From the NCBI GenBank assembly GCA_016709445.1, contig JADJMV010000009.1, forward strand, positions 151,823 to 215,822: DNA of 64,000 bases, read 5' to 3'. Of this stretch, positions 33,236 to 41,452 are shown piece after piece. Both the position numbers and the translations under genes were made by a program. This DNA is from Phycisphaerales bacterium (GTDB taxonomy: Bacteria; Planctomycetota; Phycisphaerae; Phycisphaerales; UBA1924). The notes under the pieces are model-generated. The model had not been told where the DNA came from and did not search any database. It saw nothing but the letters and a program-made list of their open reading frames with translations. Positions within the stretch are counted from its first letter, which is position 1, and the number at the start of each line of letters is the position of its first letter.

Positions 33236-34642
33236 TTAGCAGCCCCCCGTCCACGCATTCAGGAACGCGGCAACATCCAACGTATTGATGAATCCGTCGC
33301 CATTCAGATCGGCGCCGGAATCGCCCGCGGTCCAGGCGTTGAGGAACGCCGCGACGTCCAGGGTATTCACCGAGCCGTCGCCGTTGAAGTCTGCCTCGCA
33401 CGGCACGCCGAGCCGGACGACGAACAGGCCCCGCTGCATGTCGCTGATGATGATGCTCCCGCTGTCGAAGAAGGGGAAGCAGCTCCAACTGCCCGCGAAT
33501 CCCGCGTTATCCGTCTCAGGGTGGGTGTCGAACCACGCGATGCGGGAGAGGTTCTCCGGGTCGCTGGCGTCGAGCACCTGGAGCCCCGATCGGTAGTTGG
33601 CCTCGAAGAGCTTGGAGTCTTTCCAGTACAGGTTGTGGTCGCTCGCGGGCAGGCCGCTGGTGCCCCAGCCGACGTACGTCGGGTTGGCGGGGTCGGAGAC
33701 GTCGAAGATGTGGGTTGTCGTCTGGTCGCGCCCCTTGGCCTCGTCCATTTCGTCGTCGACGTAGAAGTAGTGCCGGTCGGCGCTGAGCCATCCCTGGTGG
33801 CAGTAGCGGGCGCCGGCGTACTCGATCTGCGAGATCTGCTTCATGTTGCTCTTGTTGGTCACGTCCAACACCCGGACCTTGGTGCCATTGCAGCAGAAGG
33901 CGATCTCCTTGCCGGCGTAGGGCCCGCTCGTGTAGTTCACGATCTGCGCGTCATGGATGTAGTTGCCGCTCCAGGATCCGACGATGGTGGGATCCGTGGG
34001 GTTGGAGGTGCTCACCGCGACAAGCCCGCCGTTGGCGATATTGGCGCCGCACAGGTACAGGTACCCCGAATCCGGGTTGGCGCAGATGTTGTGCGTCGTG
34101 CTGTGCCCCTGCTGACGCTTATCCTTGACCCAGGTCACGATTGCCTGGTCGACCTGCGAGAGGTCCATGACCTGGATCCCGTTGCCGCTCTCGTTGACGC
34201 CGTAGGCATAGTGGCCGATCACCTTGACGTCACGCCACAGGCTCGTCGCGCCGGGGACGACGCCGATGATGACCGGGTGGATCGGGTCGGTGATATCGAC
34301 AAACCCGAACCCCTTGTTCATCCCCATGATCGCGATCTCGTGGCCGCCGGGCGAGGTATAGCCCCAGCAGTCGTTGCCCGACTCCATCCCCGCGTTGAAG
34401 TCGTCGAGGCTGAGCCAGCTCATCAGCGTGGTCCCCGAGGAACTGAAGCCCCGGGCCGCCGCCCCGTCGGGCCCCAGCGGAGCGCCGACGATGCCGGGGC
34501 CGCGGTAGGGCGGGCTGTGGTCCATCAGCTTCGCGATGTCCCGATTGGAGGTGACGGATGCGTCCTGCCCCATTGCGGCGCCCGCCACGATCGCGAGGCT
34601 GCCCAACCCGACCAACACCCCCGTGCGCGAGGTCATCGCCAT
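33236..34642 (-). CDS. Secreted choice-of-anchor-B beta-propeller protein with two C-terminal dockerin/EF-hand repeats
   Basis: A 468-residue secreted protein. The signal peptide is residues 1-24 (VLVGLGSLAIVAGAAMGQ). The body has repeated propeller blades such as GFGFVDITDPIHPVIIGVV, THIFDVSDPANPTYVG and GLQVLDASDPENLSRI, the pattern of LVIVD-repeat/choice-of-anchor-B proteins. The C-terminus has two near-identical calcium-binding blocks, ADFNGDGSVNTLDVAAFLNAW and ADLNGDGFINTLDVAAFLNAW, then TGGC. This ending recurs on Phycisphaerae secreted proteins and probably sorts or anchors them. Upstream starts would extend antisense through both topoisomerase genes and were rejected. Confidence 0.85.
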   Translation of the reverse strand: MAMTSRTGVLVGLGSLAIVAGAAMGQDASVTSNRDIAKLMDHSPPYRGPGIVGAPLGPDGAAARGFSSSGTTLMSWLSLDDFNAGMESGNDCWGYTSPGGHEIAIMGMNKGFGFVDITDPIHPVIIGVVPGATSLWRDVKVIGHYAYGVNESGNGIQVMDLSQVDQAIVTWVKDKRQQGHSTTHNICANPDSGYLYLCGANIANGGLVAVSTSNPTDPTIVGSWSGNYIHDAQIVNYTSGPYAGKEIAFCCNGTKVRVLDVTNKSNMKQISQIEYAGARYCHQGWLSADRHYFYVDDEMDEAKGRDQTTTHIFDVSDPANPTYVGWGTSGLPASDHNLYWKDSKLFEANYRSGLQVLDASDPENLSRIAWFDTHPETDNAGFAGSWSCFPFFDSGSIIISDMQRGLFVVRLGVPCEADFNGDGSVNTLDVAAFLNAWTAGDSGADLNGDGFINTLDVAAFLNAWTGGC

Positions 34643-34777
34643 ACGCCATGCTCCTGTTCCGGTTTGAAGGACCGGCCCGAGCCTACCCGAAGACCGGACG
34701 CCCGCCAAGCCCCTCCCCCCCAAGTTCGCGGCTATCCTGCCCAAAAGCCGAATCAATAACCACCACGGAGGGTGGGC

Positions 34778-36961
34778 ATGACCGATACGCCCCGACGGAA
34801 GCGTCCCAGTTCCAAAGCCAAAGGTGCACCCGCCGACAGCCCGGGCGGCAAGCCCGCCCGCGCCACCGCCGAGACCATGGCCGCCAAGCAGCGGGAGATC
34901 TCGGTCTCCGAGTTCTTCGCCAAGAACCGGCACCTCCTCGGCTTCGACAACCCCCGCAAGGCCCTGCTGACGACCGTCAAGGAGGCCGTGGACAACTCCC
35001 TCGACGCCTGCGAGGAGGCGGGGATTCTGCCCGATCTCGAAGTGCGGATCGAGGAATTGGTCGCCCCGCCCTCGCCGACCAAGCCCGGTCGCTACCGGAT
35101 CACCATCCTCGACAACGGGCCCGGCATCGTCCGCCGCCAGATAGAGAACATCTTCGGCAAGCTCCTCTACGGCTCCAAGTTTCACCGCCTCAAGATGAGC
35201 CGGGGTCAGCAAGGGATCGGCATCTCGGCCGCCGGCATGTACGGCCTGATGACGACCGGCCGCCCCATGCTCATCACCACCCGCTCGAAAAAGGGCAAGC
35301 CCGCCCACCACCTCGAGCTGGCGATGGACACGAGCAAGAACAAGCCCGAGGTCACCGTCGATATCGAGACCGAGGAATTCCCCGACACCAGCTCGGGCAC
35401 CGGCACCCGCGTGGTCATCGAACTCGAGGGCCGCTACGTCCGGGGCAAGGCCAGTGTCGAGGCCTACCTCGAGCAGACCGCCATCGCCAACCCCCACGCC
35501 GAGATCGTCTTCATCCCACCGGACAAAGCCTCCTCCGCCGAGGACGCGGATATCGCGGAGGGTGAGCAGAGTTCTCTGCTCCCGCACTCTTCTCCTGCGT
35601 CTGACTCCGCGAGCTCCGCGGTGAACGACGGCTCCGCCAGCGTGGTCCGCACCACCGAGCACGCCGACCGCATCATCTATCCCCGCGCCGTGGGCGAGCT
35701 GCCGCCCGAGACCGCCGAGATCAAGCCCCACCCCTACGGCGTCGAGCTCGGCAGCTTCCTCCGCATGATCAAGCAGACCGAGGAGAAGCAGCTCGCCGGA
35801 TTCTTCAAGAACGAGTTCTGCCGAGTGCCCCCCGCCACCGTCTCCGAGATTGCCAAGGCCGCCAGCACTAAGACTCTCACGCTCACCGGCCAGACCTACA
35901 TCTCCCGCGTCGACCACGCCGCCGCCGAGCGCCTCTATCGCGCCCTTCAAGACTCCAAGCTCCGCGCCCCCCCCACCGACTGCCTCGCCCCCATCGGCGT
36001 CCGGACCATGCTCGCCGGCATGCTCAAGGGCGTCAAAGCCGAGTTCTACGCCGCCAGCACGCGCAGCCCGGCCGTCTACCGCGGCAACCCCTTCCAGATC
36101 GAGGCCGCCATCGCCTTCGGGGGCGACCTGCCCGGCGACCAGCAGGCCCGCGTCATCCGCTTCGCCAACCGCGTGCCCCTGCTCTACCAGCAGTCCTCCT
36201 GCGCCGCGTTCAAGAGCATCGTGGAGACCTCCTGGCGCAACTACGGGATGAGCCAGCCCAAGGGCGGCGCCCCCGTCGGCCCCCTCGTCGTCATGATCCA
36301 CATGGCCTCCGTCTGGGTCCCCTTCACCAGCGAGTCCAAGGAAGCCATCGCCGATTACGACGACATCCGCAAGGAGATGAGGCTCGCCCTCCAGGAGTGC
36401 GGCCGCAAGCTCGGCACCTACGTCCGCCGCCGCCAGCGCATGAAGCGCGAGAGCGAGAAACGCGACGTCTTCGAGCGCTACATCGGCGAGATCGCCAAGA
36501 GCTGCGAGGCCCTCACCGGCGCCGCGGCCGCCGAGGTCTACGACGCGCTCCTCAAGCAGGCCAAACGCCGCACCGAGATCGCCGACGCCGTCCTCGACGA
36601 AGACGGCAAGATCATCGCCTTCGCCGACGGCAACGGCCGCCTCGACGACGACGACGGCGTCATCATCGTCGGCCCCGACGGCGAGCCGCCGAGCCCGCCC
36701 GCGGGCGGCACGCCCGCAAAGCCGACCACGAGCAGGAGCGACGCCGAAGCCCCCGCGCCGAAGCGCAAACCCAAGCGCCCCGCCGCCGCGAAGCCCGCCA
36801 CCAAGCAACCGCCCACCGGCAAACCCCGCAAGAAACCACGGGGACATGCGCCGCCCGGCAAGAAGCCATCGAGCGCCGACCCAACCGCTCCGGCCCCCTC
36901 GCACAAGTCCAAACCCCGCATGCGCCTCTCCCCCGACGGCACCCTCTTCGAGGTCGCGTGA
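34778..36961 (+). CDS. top6B: DNA topoisomerase VI subunit B
   Basis: A 727-residue type IIB topoisomerase ATPase subunit. The GHKL ATPase has KEAVDNSLDAC (E69, N73), ILDNGPGI and SRGQQGIGISAAGMYG. The H2TH region is around residues 330-390 (FFKNEFCRVPPATVSEIAKA). The transducer has TRSPAVYRGNPFQIE and the switch-loop lysine in QQSSCAAFKSIVE. Two features are unlike archaeal forms: a serine-rich insert at about 253-285 encoded by a palindromic element, and a basic Lys/Pro/Ala tail at about 635-727. ATG at 34778 has GGAGG 6-10 bases upstream. It is followed 190 bases later by top6A. Together they would pass one DNA duplex through another using ATP. Confidence 0.95.
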   Translation: MTDTPRRKRPSSKAKGAPADSPGGKPARATAETMAAKQREISVSEFFAKNRHLLGFDNPRKALLTTVKEAVDNSLDACEEAGILPDLEVRIEELVAPPSPTKPGRYRITILDNGPGIVRRQIENIFGKLLYGSKFHRLKMSRGQQGIGISAAGMYGLMTTGRPMLITTRSKKGKPAHHLELAMDTSKNKPEVTVDIETEEFPDTSSGTGTRVVIELEGRYVRGKASVEAYLEQTAIANPHAEIVFIPPDKASSAEDADIAEGEQSSLLPHSSPASDSASSAVNDGSASVVRTTEHADRIIYPRAVGELPPETAEIKPHPYGVELGSFLRMIKQTEEKQLAGFFKNEFCRVPPATVSEIAKAASTKTLTLTGQTYISRVDHAAAERLYRALQDSKLRAPPTDCLAPIGVRTMLAGMLKGVKAEFYAASTRSPAVYRGNPFQIEAAIAFGGDLPGDQQARVIRFANRVPLLYQQSSCAAFKSIVETSWRNYGMSQPKGGAPVGPLVVMIHMASVWVPFTSESKEAIADYDDIRKEMRLALQECGRKLGTYVRRRQRMKRESEKRDVFERYIGEIAKSCEALTGAAAAEVYDALLKQAKRRTEIADAVLDEDGKIIAFADGNGRLDDDDGVIIVGPDGEPPSPPAGGTPAKPTTSRSDAEAPAPKRKPKRPAAAKPATKQPPTGKPRKKPRGHAPPGKKPSSADPTAPAPSHKSKPRMRLSPDGTLFEVA
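35531..35632. repeat. Palindromic repeat element inserted in frame in top6B
   Basis: About 100 bases in the top6B coding region form an imperfect palindrome. The core is GAGCAGAGTTCTCTGCTC (35565-35582), flanked by CGAGGACGCGG on one side and CTCCGCGAGCTCCGCGG then TGA on the other. The encoded peptide, roughly 33 residues, is serine/alanine-rich and falls in a place where the family has no equivalent. A related right half occurs in rlmN (57860-57926). The low-complexity peptide and the shared bases suggest a mobile palindromic element tolerated inside proteins. Confidence 0.55.
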
Positions 36962-36992
36962 TGACCTGCTCGCGCGACGATTTACGAAGATC

Positions 36993-37131
36993 GCACCCCG
37001 AAGGGGTGCTCTCAGTAGCCGGGTGTGGAGCCCGCGCAGCGGCGACACGCCCGGATCACCCGCCCCCGCAACCAACGGACCCCGGAGGGGTCCTCCTGAT
37101 TCCATCTGCGGCAACAGCACCCCTCCGGGGT
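36993..37131. repeat. Dispersed palindromic repeats between top6B and top6A
   Basis: Three elements fill the gap. GCACCCC-GAA-GGGGTGC (36993-37009) is a perfect 7-bp hairpin. A repeat unit AGTAGCCGGGTGTGGAGCCC (37014-37033), continuing to ACACGCCCGG (37054), has a copy at 38402-38438. ACCCCGGAGGGGT (37079-37091) and its exact complement ACCCCTCCGGGGT (37119-37131) form a 13-bp inverted repeat with a 27-base loop. Such hairpins can slow RNA decay or tune expression between operon genes. Confidence 0.7.
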
Positions 37132-37151
37132 GAGAAGCACCGAGATCCGCC

Positions 37152-38327
37152 ATGGCCAAAAAGACCACCCGCAACAAGCCCGCGAGCAAGGCCTCCTCCG
37201 CACCCACCCCCGCGAAGCGGGAATCCCCCTGGGCCCACCGCGACGCCAAGACCGGCGCCAGCCTCCAGAAACTCGCCGACGGCGTCGTCAAATCAGCCCT
37301 CTCCGGACGCGAGCCCAAGTTCGACGTCCCCACCCGCGCCGCCTCCAACACCAAGTGGAACAAGTCCCGCGGCATCCTCCAGATGGGCCCCGCCACCAGC
37401 AGCCGCGAACTCTTCAACCTCGGCCAGGCCCGCAACTTCATGCAGACCCTTCTCCACGGCCAGGGCATCCAGGCGCTCATCGCCGAGGGCAAGACCTCCA
37501 GCCTCCGCGGCATGTTCTACAAGAGCCTCCACACTATCCAGGGCACCAAGGAGAAGACCTTCGACGACCAGACCGAGAGCGACAAGGTCCTCGAAGATAT
37601 CGAAGTCACCCTCGGCGCCCTCCGCGAAGAACTCCATGTCTTCGCCAAGAAGCGCGGCACCATGGTCGGCAACATCACCGTCATCGACTCCGGCGACGAG
37701 ATCAACTGCCGGCGCATGGGCTCGGGCGGCTACGCCATCCCCTCCATCTGCGAGCCGGAGGTCATCCAGTTCAAGGATGTCGGCGCCGACTTCATCCTCC
37801 ACGTCGAGAAGGACACCGTCTGGCAGCGCTTCAACGAGGACCGCTTCTGGGAGACGCACAACTGCATCTTGACCGAGGGCTCCGGCCAGCCCACCCGCGG
37901 CGTCCGGCGCATGCTGCACCGCCTCCACAAAGAGCACGGCCTCCCCGTCATTTGCCTTCTCGACTGCGACCCCTGGGGGCACTACATCTACAGCGTCATC
38001 AAGCAGGGCTCGATCTCCCTCGCCTTCGAGAGCGAACGCCTCGCGATCCCCGAGGCCCGATTCCTCGGCATCCGCGCCAAGGACTACGAGGCGTGCGACC
38101 TCTCCGACGACGTCCAGATCGTCCTCAACGACCGCGACATCGACCGCGCCAAGCAGATCATGGCCTACCCCTGGTTCAAGGAAGACCGCGCCTGGCAGCG
38201 CGAGATCAAGAAGATGCTCGACAACGGCTTCAAGATGGAGGTTGAGTCCCTCATCACCAAGGACATCAGCTACGTGACCGAGACCTATGTGCCCGAGCGA
38301 CTCAAGGCGAAGGACTGGCTGAGCTAG
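37152..38327 (+). CDS. top6A: DNA topoisomerase VI subunit A (Spo11-like)
   Basis: A 391-residue DNA-cleaving subunit. The catalytic tyrosine is Y123 in LRGMFYKSLHTI, in the winged-helix CAP domain (about 85-165). The TOPRIM magnesium site is E219 (VEKDTVW) plus D271 and D273 (LLDCDPWGHYIYSVIKQGS). C-terminal family stretches include YPWFKEDRAWQREIKKMLDNG. The N-terminal 45 residues are a basic, disordered lead typical of the bacterial copy. Length is close to that of archaeal Top6A (about 360-390). It follows top6B and presumably forms an A2B2 enzyme. No active-site residue is missing. The start has only a weak ribosome site. Confidence 0.95.
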   Translation: MAKKTTRNKPASKASSAPTPAKRESPWAHRDAKTGASLQKLADGVVKSALSGREPKFDVPTRAASNTKWNKSRGILQMGPATSSRELFNLGQARNFMQTLLHGQGIQALIAEGKTSSLRGMFYKSLHTIQGTKEKTFDDQTESDKVLEDIEVTLGALREELHVFAKKRGTMVGNITVIDSGDEINCRRMGSGGYAIPSICEPEVIQFKDVGADFILHVEKDTVWQRFNEDRFWETHNCILTEGSGQPTRGVRRMLHRLHKEHGLPVICLLDCDPWGHYIYSVIKQGSISLAFESERLAIPEARFLGIRAKDYEACDLSDDVQIVLNDRDIDRAKQIMAYPWFKEDRAWQREIKKMLDNGFKMEVESLITKDISYVTETYVPERLKAKDWLS

Positions 38328-38342
38328 GCCTCATGCCACCGC

Positions 38343-38438
38343 ATGATCGGGACCCGGGTCGCACGGGGTGGAAGCGCCCCGAGCCCGCAGCGATCATCGT
38401 GAGTAGCCCGGGGTGGAAGCCGAGCCGCGGCGACACCC
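38343..38438. repeat. Dispersed palindromic repeats downstream of top6A
   Basis: Two further copies of the same family. The first (38363-38392, ACGGGGTGGAAGCGCCCCGA then GCCCGCAGCG) is enclosed by ATGATCG and CGATCAT (38343-38397), making a closed palindrome. The second (38402-38438) reads AGTAGCCCGGGGTGGAAGCC then GAGCCGCGGCGACACCC, close to the copy at 37014-37054. No gene occupies 38328-38563. Confidence 0.65.
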
Positions 38439-38563
38439 TTCCTCGTTCCCCCCCCACTCGCGGGGCCCCCGGAGCTCTCCTCGGTGCGCCCATGGCCCAC
38501 TCTCGACGAATCCGCCCGAGATTCTGCCAATCATTGATCCCGCTCTTCGCAGAGGAGAAACCC

Positions 38564-39070
38564 ATGCCCCAATCCATGCCCGACCGCTTCCGCGACTGGT
38601 ACGCCTACGAGCGCGACTGCAACGCCAAGACCATCGCCATGCTCGAATCCGTCCCGGCAAACCGCCAATCCGACCCCAACTTCCCCCGCGCCCTGCGCAA
38701 GTTCGCCCACATGGTCGCGGCCCGCTGGAACTGGCTCCACCGACTGGGCCACATCGCCGACCACCCCACCAGCCGCGACTGGGTCCCCGGCGCCGGCACG
38801 CTCGAAGAGATCCGCCCCCACCTCGCCCGCATCGAGGAGGCGTGGACCGCGTACCTCGCCACGATCGACGACGCCGAGCTCGCCCGGAAGTTCGAGTGGA
38901 GCCTTCCAGACGGCCGCCGCATGCGCTGGTCGGTCGAGCCCACGCTCACCCAGGTCTTCGGACACGCCTGGTACCACCGGGGCCAGATCGCCACCCTCGT
39001 CGCCGACCTCGGGGGCAAGCCCGTCGACACCGACTACATCTTCTGGTCTCGCCCCGAACAGCTCGCCTGA
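38564..39070 (+). CDS. DinB-family protein
   Basis: A 168-residue four-helix-bundle protein of the DinB/YfiT superfamily, in the DUF664/DUF1572 style. It has three metal-ligand-type histidines: FAHMVAARWNWLHRL in the first half and FGHAWYHRGQIATLV in the second. The last motif is the family signature. AGAGGAG lies just before the ATG at 38564. Members act as metal-dependent thiol transferases or isomerases (for example bacillithiol transferases), but most lack an assigned role. It is a single gene, with converging neighbours. Confidence 0.88.
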   Translation: MPQSMPDRFRDWYAYERDCNAKTIAMLESVPANRQSDPNFPRALRKFAHMVAARWNWLHRLGHIADHPTSRDWVPGAGTLEEIRPHLARIEEAWTAYLATIDDAELARKFEWSLPDGRRMRWSVEPTLTQVFGHAWYHRGQIATLVADLGGKPVDTDYIFWSRPEQLA

Positions 39071-39116
39071 CCGTTCCCCTCCACCTGCTCGCGGCCCCGC
39101 CGTCCACGGAACCGAG

Positions 39117-40877
39117 TCACCAGGCCCCACCGCCGCCGCCGCCGCCGCCGCCGCCGGAAAACCCGCCCGAAAAGCCCGAACCCCCTCCCCCGAAGCCCGA
39201 CGAGGACCCGCCCGAACTCCGGGGCAGCGATGTCATCGCAGTCCCCATCGACCCAGTTGTCCGACCCAGCTGCATGGCAAGCAGCGACGCCGAGAGCGGC
39301 GAGCCGGACGGGCCGACATACCAACCGGGCTCCGGCGTAAACAGCCCCTCAAACTTCTCGCCCCACCGCTCCACCAGCCCGAACGCCAACGCATAGGGCA
39401 GCAACGATTCAAAGTGCGCCTGGAACCCATCCTTCGCCGCCCGCTCCTCCAACTCGCGTCGCTCGGCACGCACCACGTATTCCTCGAGCCCCTTCACGGC
39501 CTCCAAGGCTCGCCGCCCCTTCGCCGTCCGCCGGGGCATATGCGGCGCCAGCACAAGCAATTGCGGAGCCCCAAGCACCGCCGCGATGATCCACGGGATC
39601 GGAGGCGCCGCGTCCGATTTGACGACCGCGACCGCCAACAGAACCCACGCGATCGCCCAGAGGACGCCCATGACCATCCAGGCCCCGCGCACGCCAGACG
39701 GGCTCGACGCGAAATAGCCACCCACGACGAGCGCGTCGTAGGTCTTTCTCGAGATGTCCGGCAGTTGCGCGTAGAACTTGTGCTGCAGATCGCTGAGGCT
39801 CGTCCGCTTGCCCTCGGCAAACACCTTGCCGAGCAGCATCCGCTCCGCGTCCGTCAGTTGGCGATCGGCCTCCCGCAGTTTCCACAACACAACGTCCTTC
39901 GCGTCGATGCTCCCCAGAATCGCCGCACCGGAGGCGTCGATCCGCAGGTACCCCCGCACGGCCAAACCCACCAGCGCCGCCGTCACATCCCGCGTATCGA
40001 CCCGCTCATCGATCAGCGTTCCCACCTCGAGGGGACTGAGCCCATCTGGAGCCGAGTACTGCACAACGATCGGACCGGGAGCGCCCCGGTCGCGCCCAAA
40101 CACCCGCCACAGCAAGAGCATGAGCAGGGCCGTCAACACCGGCGCCACGAGCACCCCATTGTCCGTCACGAACCAGCCCGCCCGGGTCGTCCAATCGGGA
40201 AACGTGATCGCCCCCGGCGCCCAACCCACCACGACCGTCAGCCCCTCCCATTCGCGCAGCGGAACACCCGTGCGAAACTCGACCTCCCGCCCCGCGATCA
40301 CCGGCTCCGGACCGGATGCGCCCGTCCCAAACGCCCCCAGGTAAGACCGCGACCGGATCGAGGCCGCGTCGACCGCACCCGGCAACGTCACGGTGCACGA
40401 GGCCCGCTCGATCGGCACCGGCCACTCCGTGCCCGTCACGTTCCAGTACAACTCGTCGTGGGTGTCGAACGAGAGCAGCCCCCGCTCCACGCGGTAGACA
40501 ACCACAAACTCCTGCAAACCCGTCAGCGTCTGGTCCGCATCCCCGATCCGCAGCCGGAGCTTCCCGCCCCGGCGCTCGCGAGCCCACCGGCGCGGATGGC
40601 CCTGCCCATCTTCCACCGACACAACCGCCAGCCGCAGATCGAACGACGAGCCCGCCCGCCGGTACCGGTACGGGATCTCACGGAAGATCCCGTGATGGGC
40701 CTCGCGCGAGAAGTCCGCGACGATCCGTTCACGGACGAGCATGCTCGCGTCCGGCCCGACCTCGACCTCGACATCAAACGAATCGATGTCCCAGTCGAGC
40801 CCCTGGCCCCATGCGTGCGGCGCGAGCAGCACGAGCAAAAGCGCGACCAGACCCGACACCGAGAACCACCCTCTCAC
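39117..40877 (-). CDS. DUF2207 membrane protein
   Basis: A 586-residue protein with a signal peptide (LVALLLVLLAPHAWG) and an N-terminal extracytoplasmic beta domain (SMLVRERIVADFSREAHHGIFREIPYRY is the DUF2207 hallmark, abbreviated here to its position near 45-75). A transmembrane helix is near 245-262 (VLVAPVLTALLMLLLWR), a cytoplasmic region follows, then a helix pair near 405-445. The C-terminus is a glycine/serine/phenylalanine-rich tail (SGFSGGFSGGGGGGGGG). LemA and DUF2207 are often adjacent, as here, where the genes share an ATGA overlap. Envelope stress or signalling roles have been proposed for the pair, and the function is unproven. Confidence 0.85.
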   Translation of the reverse strand: MRGWFSVSGLVALLLVLLAPHAWGQGLDWDIDSFDVEVEVGPDASMLVRERIVADFSREAHHGIFREIPYRYRRAGSSFDLRLAVVSVEDGQGHPRRWARERRGGKLRLRIGDADQTLTGLQEFVVVYRVERGLLSFDTHDELYWNVTGTEWPVPIERASCTVTLPGAVDAASIRSRSYLGAFGTGASGPEPVIAGREVEFRTGVPLREWEGLTVVVGWAPGAITFPDWTTRAGWFVTDNGVLVAPVLTALLMLLLWRVFGRDRGAPGPIVVQYSAPDGLSPLEVGTLIDERVDTRDVTAALVGLAVRGYLRIDASGAAILGSIDAKDVVLWKLREADRQLTDAERMLLGKVFAEGKRTSLSDLQHKFYAQLPDISRKTYDALVVGGYFASSPSGVRGAWMVMGVLWAIAWVLLAVAVVKSDAAPPIPWIIAAVLGAPQLLVLAPHMPRRTAKGRRALEAVKGLEEYVVRAERRELEERAAKDGFQAHFESLLPYALAFGLVERWGEKFEGLFTPEPGWYVGPSGSPLSASLLAMQLGRTTGSMGTAMTSLPRSSGGSSSGFGGGGSGFSGGFSGGGGGGGGGGAW

Positions 40878-41452
40878 GATCGCGCTCCTTCCCCGAACCG
40901 AACCGCCGGCACGCCCGCCGCCTTGAGATCCGTGAGTTGAAAGAACTCCCGCGGCCGCTTCCCCGTCATCCCCGCCACCAGCGACGAGGGAAACTGAGCC
41001 ACCAAGGTGTTCAGGTCGCGAACCACCGCGTTGTAATACCGCCGAGCCGATTCCAGATCATCCTCAACATCAATGAGTTGATCATGCAGCGAGCGGTAGA
41101 GATTGTCGGCCTTGAGTTCCGGGTAGTTCTCCGCCAACGCGAACAGTTTCGCAAACCCGCGGCTCAGCCCCGACTCCGCCCCCGCGCGCACCTCCGCCCC
41201 TTCGGCCGCCTCGGCCCCCGACCGCGCCGCCGTCACCTCCGCGAGTGTCTCCCGCTCGTGGCGGGCATATCCGCCGACCGTCTCCACCAGCCGCGGCACA
41301 AGATCCCACCGCTTCCGAAGCTGCACATCAATGTCCGCCCACGCGTTCTCCGCCCGGACCGACAACGCCGTCAACCGGTTGAACGTGAGAAGGAACCACG
41401 CACCCGGTCCGACCACCAGAAGCCCGATCACCACAAACCAACCCAGTGTCAT
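40874..41452 (-). CDS. lemA: LemA family protein
   Basis: A 192-residue protein with one N-terminal transmembrane helix and a long helical domain. LemA hallmarks are NAWADIDVQLRKRWDLVPRL, VETVGGYARHERETL and RRYYNAVVRDLNTLVAQFPS. It starts at 41452 (MTLGWFVVIGLLVV) and is the first gene of a two-gene unit with the DUF2207 protein. Confidence 0.92.
   Translation of the reverse strand: MTLGWFVVIGLLVVGPGAWFLLTFNRLTALSVRAENAWADIDVQLRKRWDLVPRLVETVGGYARHERETLAEVTAARSGAEAAEGAEVRAGAESGLSRGFAKLFALAENYPELKADNLYRSLHDQLIDVEDDLESARRYYNAVVRDLNTLVAQFPSSLVAGMTGKRPREFFQLTDLKAAGVPAVRFGEGARS

Noticed and set aside
31954..33258. One 434-codon protein combining the zinc ribbon and Ndk
   Set aside because: It joins the start of a frameshifted membrane protein with the start of a frameshifted ndk; each half continues naturally in another frame.
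33236..37513. A 1,425-codon open frame on the minus strand, including about 2.9 kb antisense to both topoisomerase VI genes
   Set aside because: Only the part from 34642 down has a signal peptide and recognisable domains. The rest mirrors top6B and top6A codons, is low-complexity (runs of Gly, Ala, Val and Asp), and results from high GC in the antisense frame.
39150..39190. Possible CRISPR or tandem-repeat array at the CCG-rich stretch
   Set aside because: The bases are codons of the glycine-rich tail of the DUF2207 protein read on the other strand, with no spacer structure.
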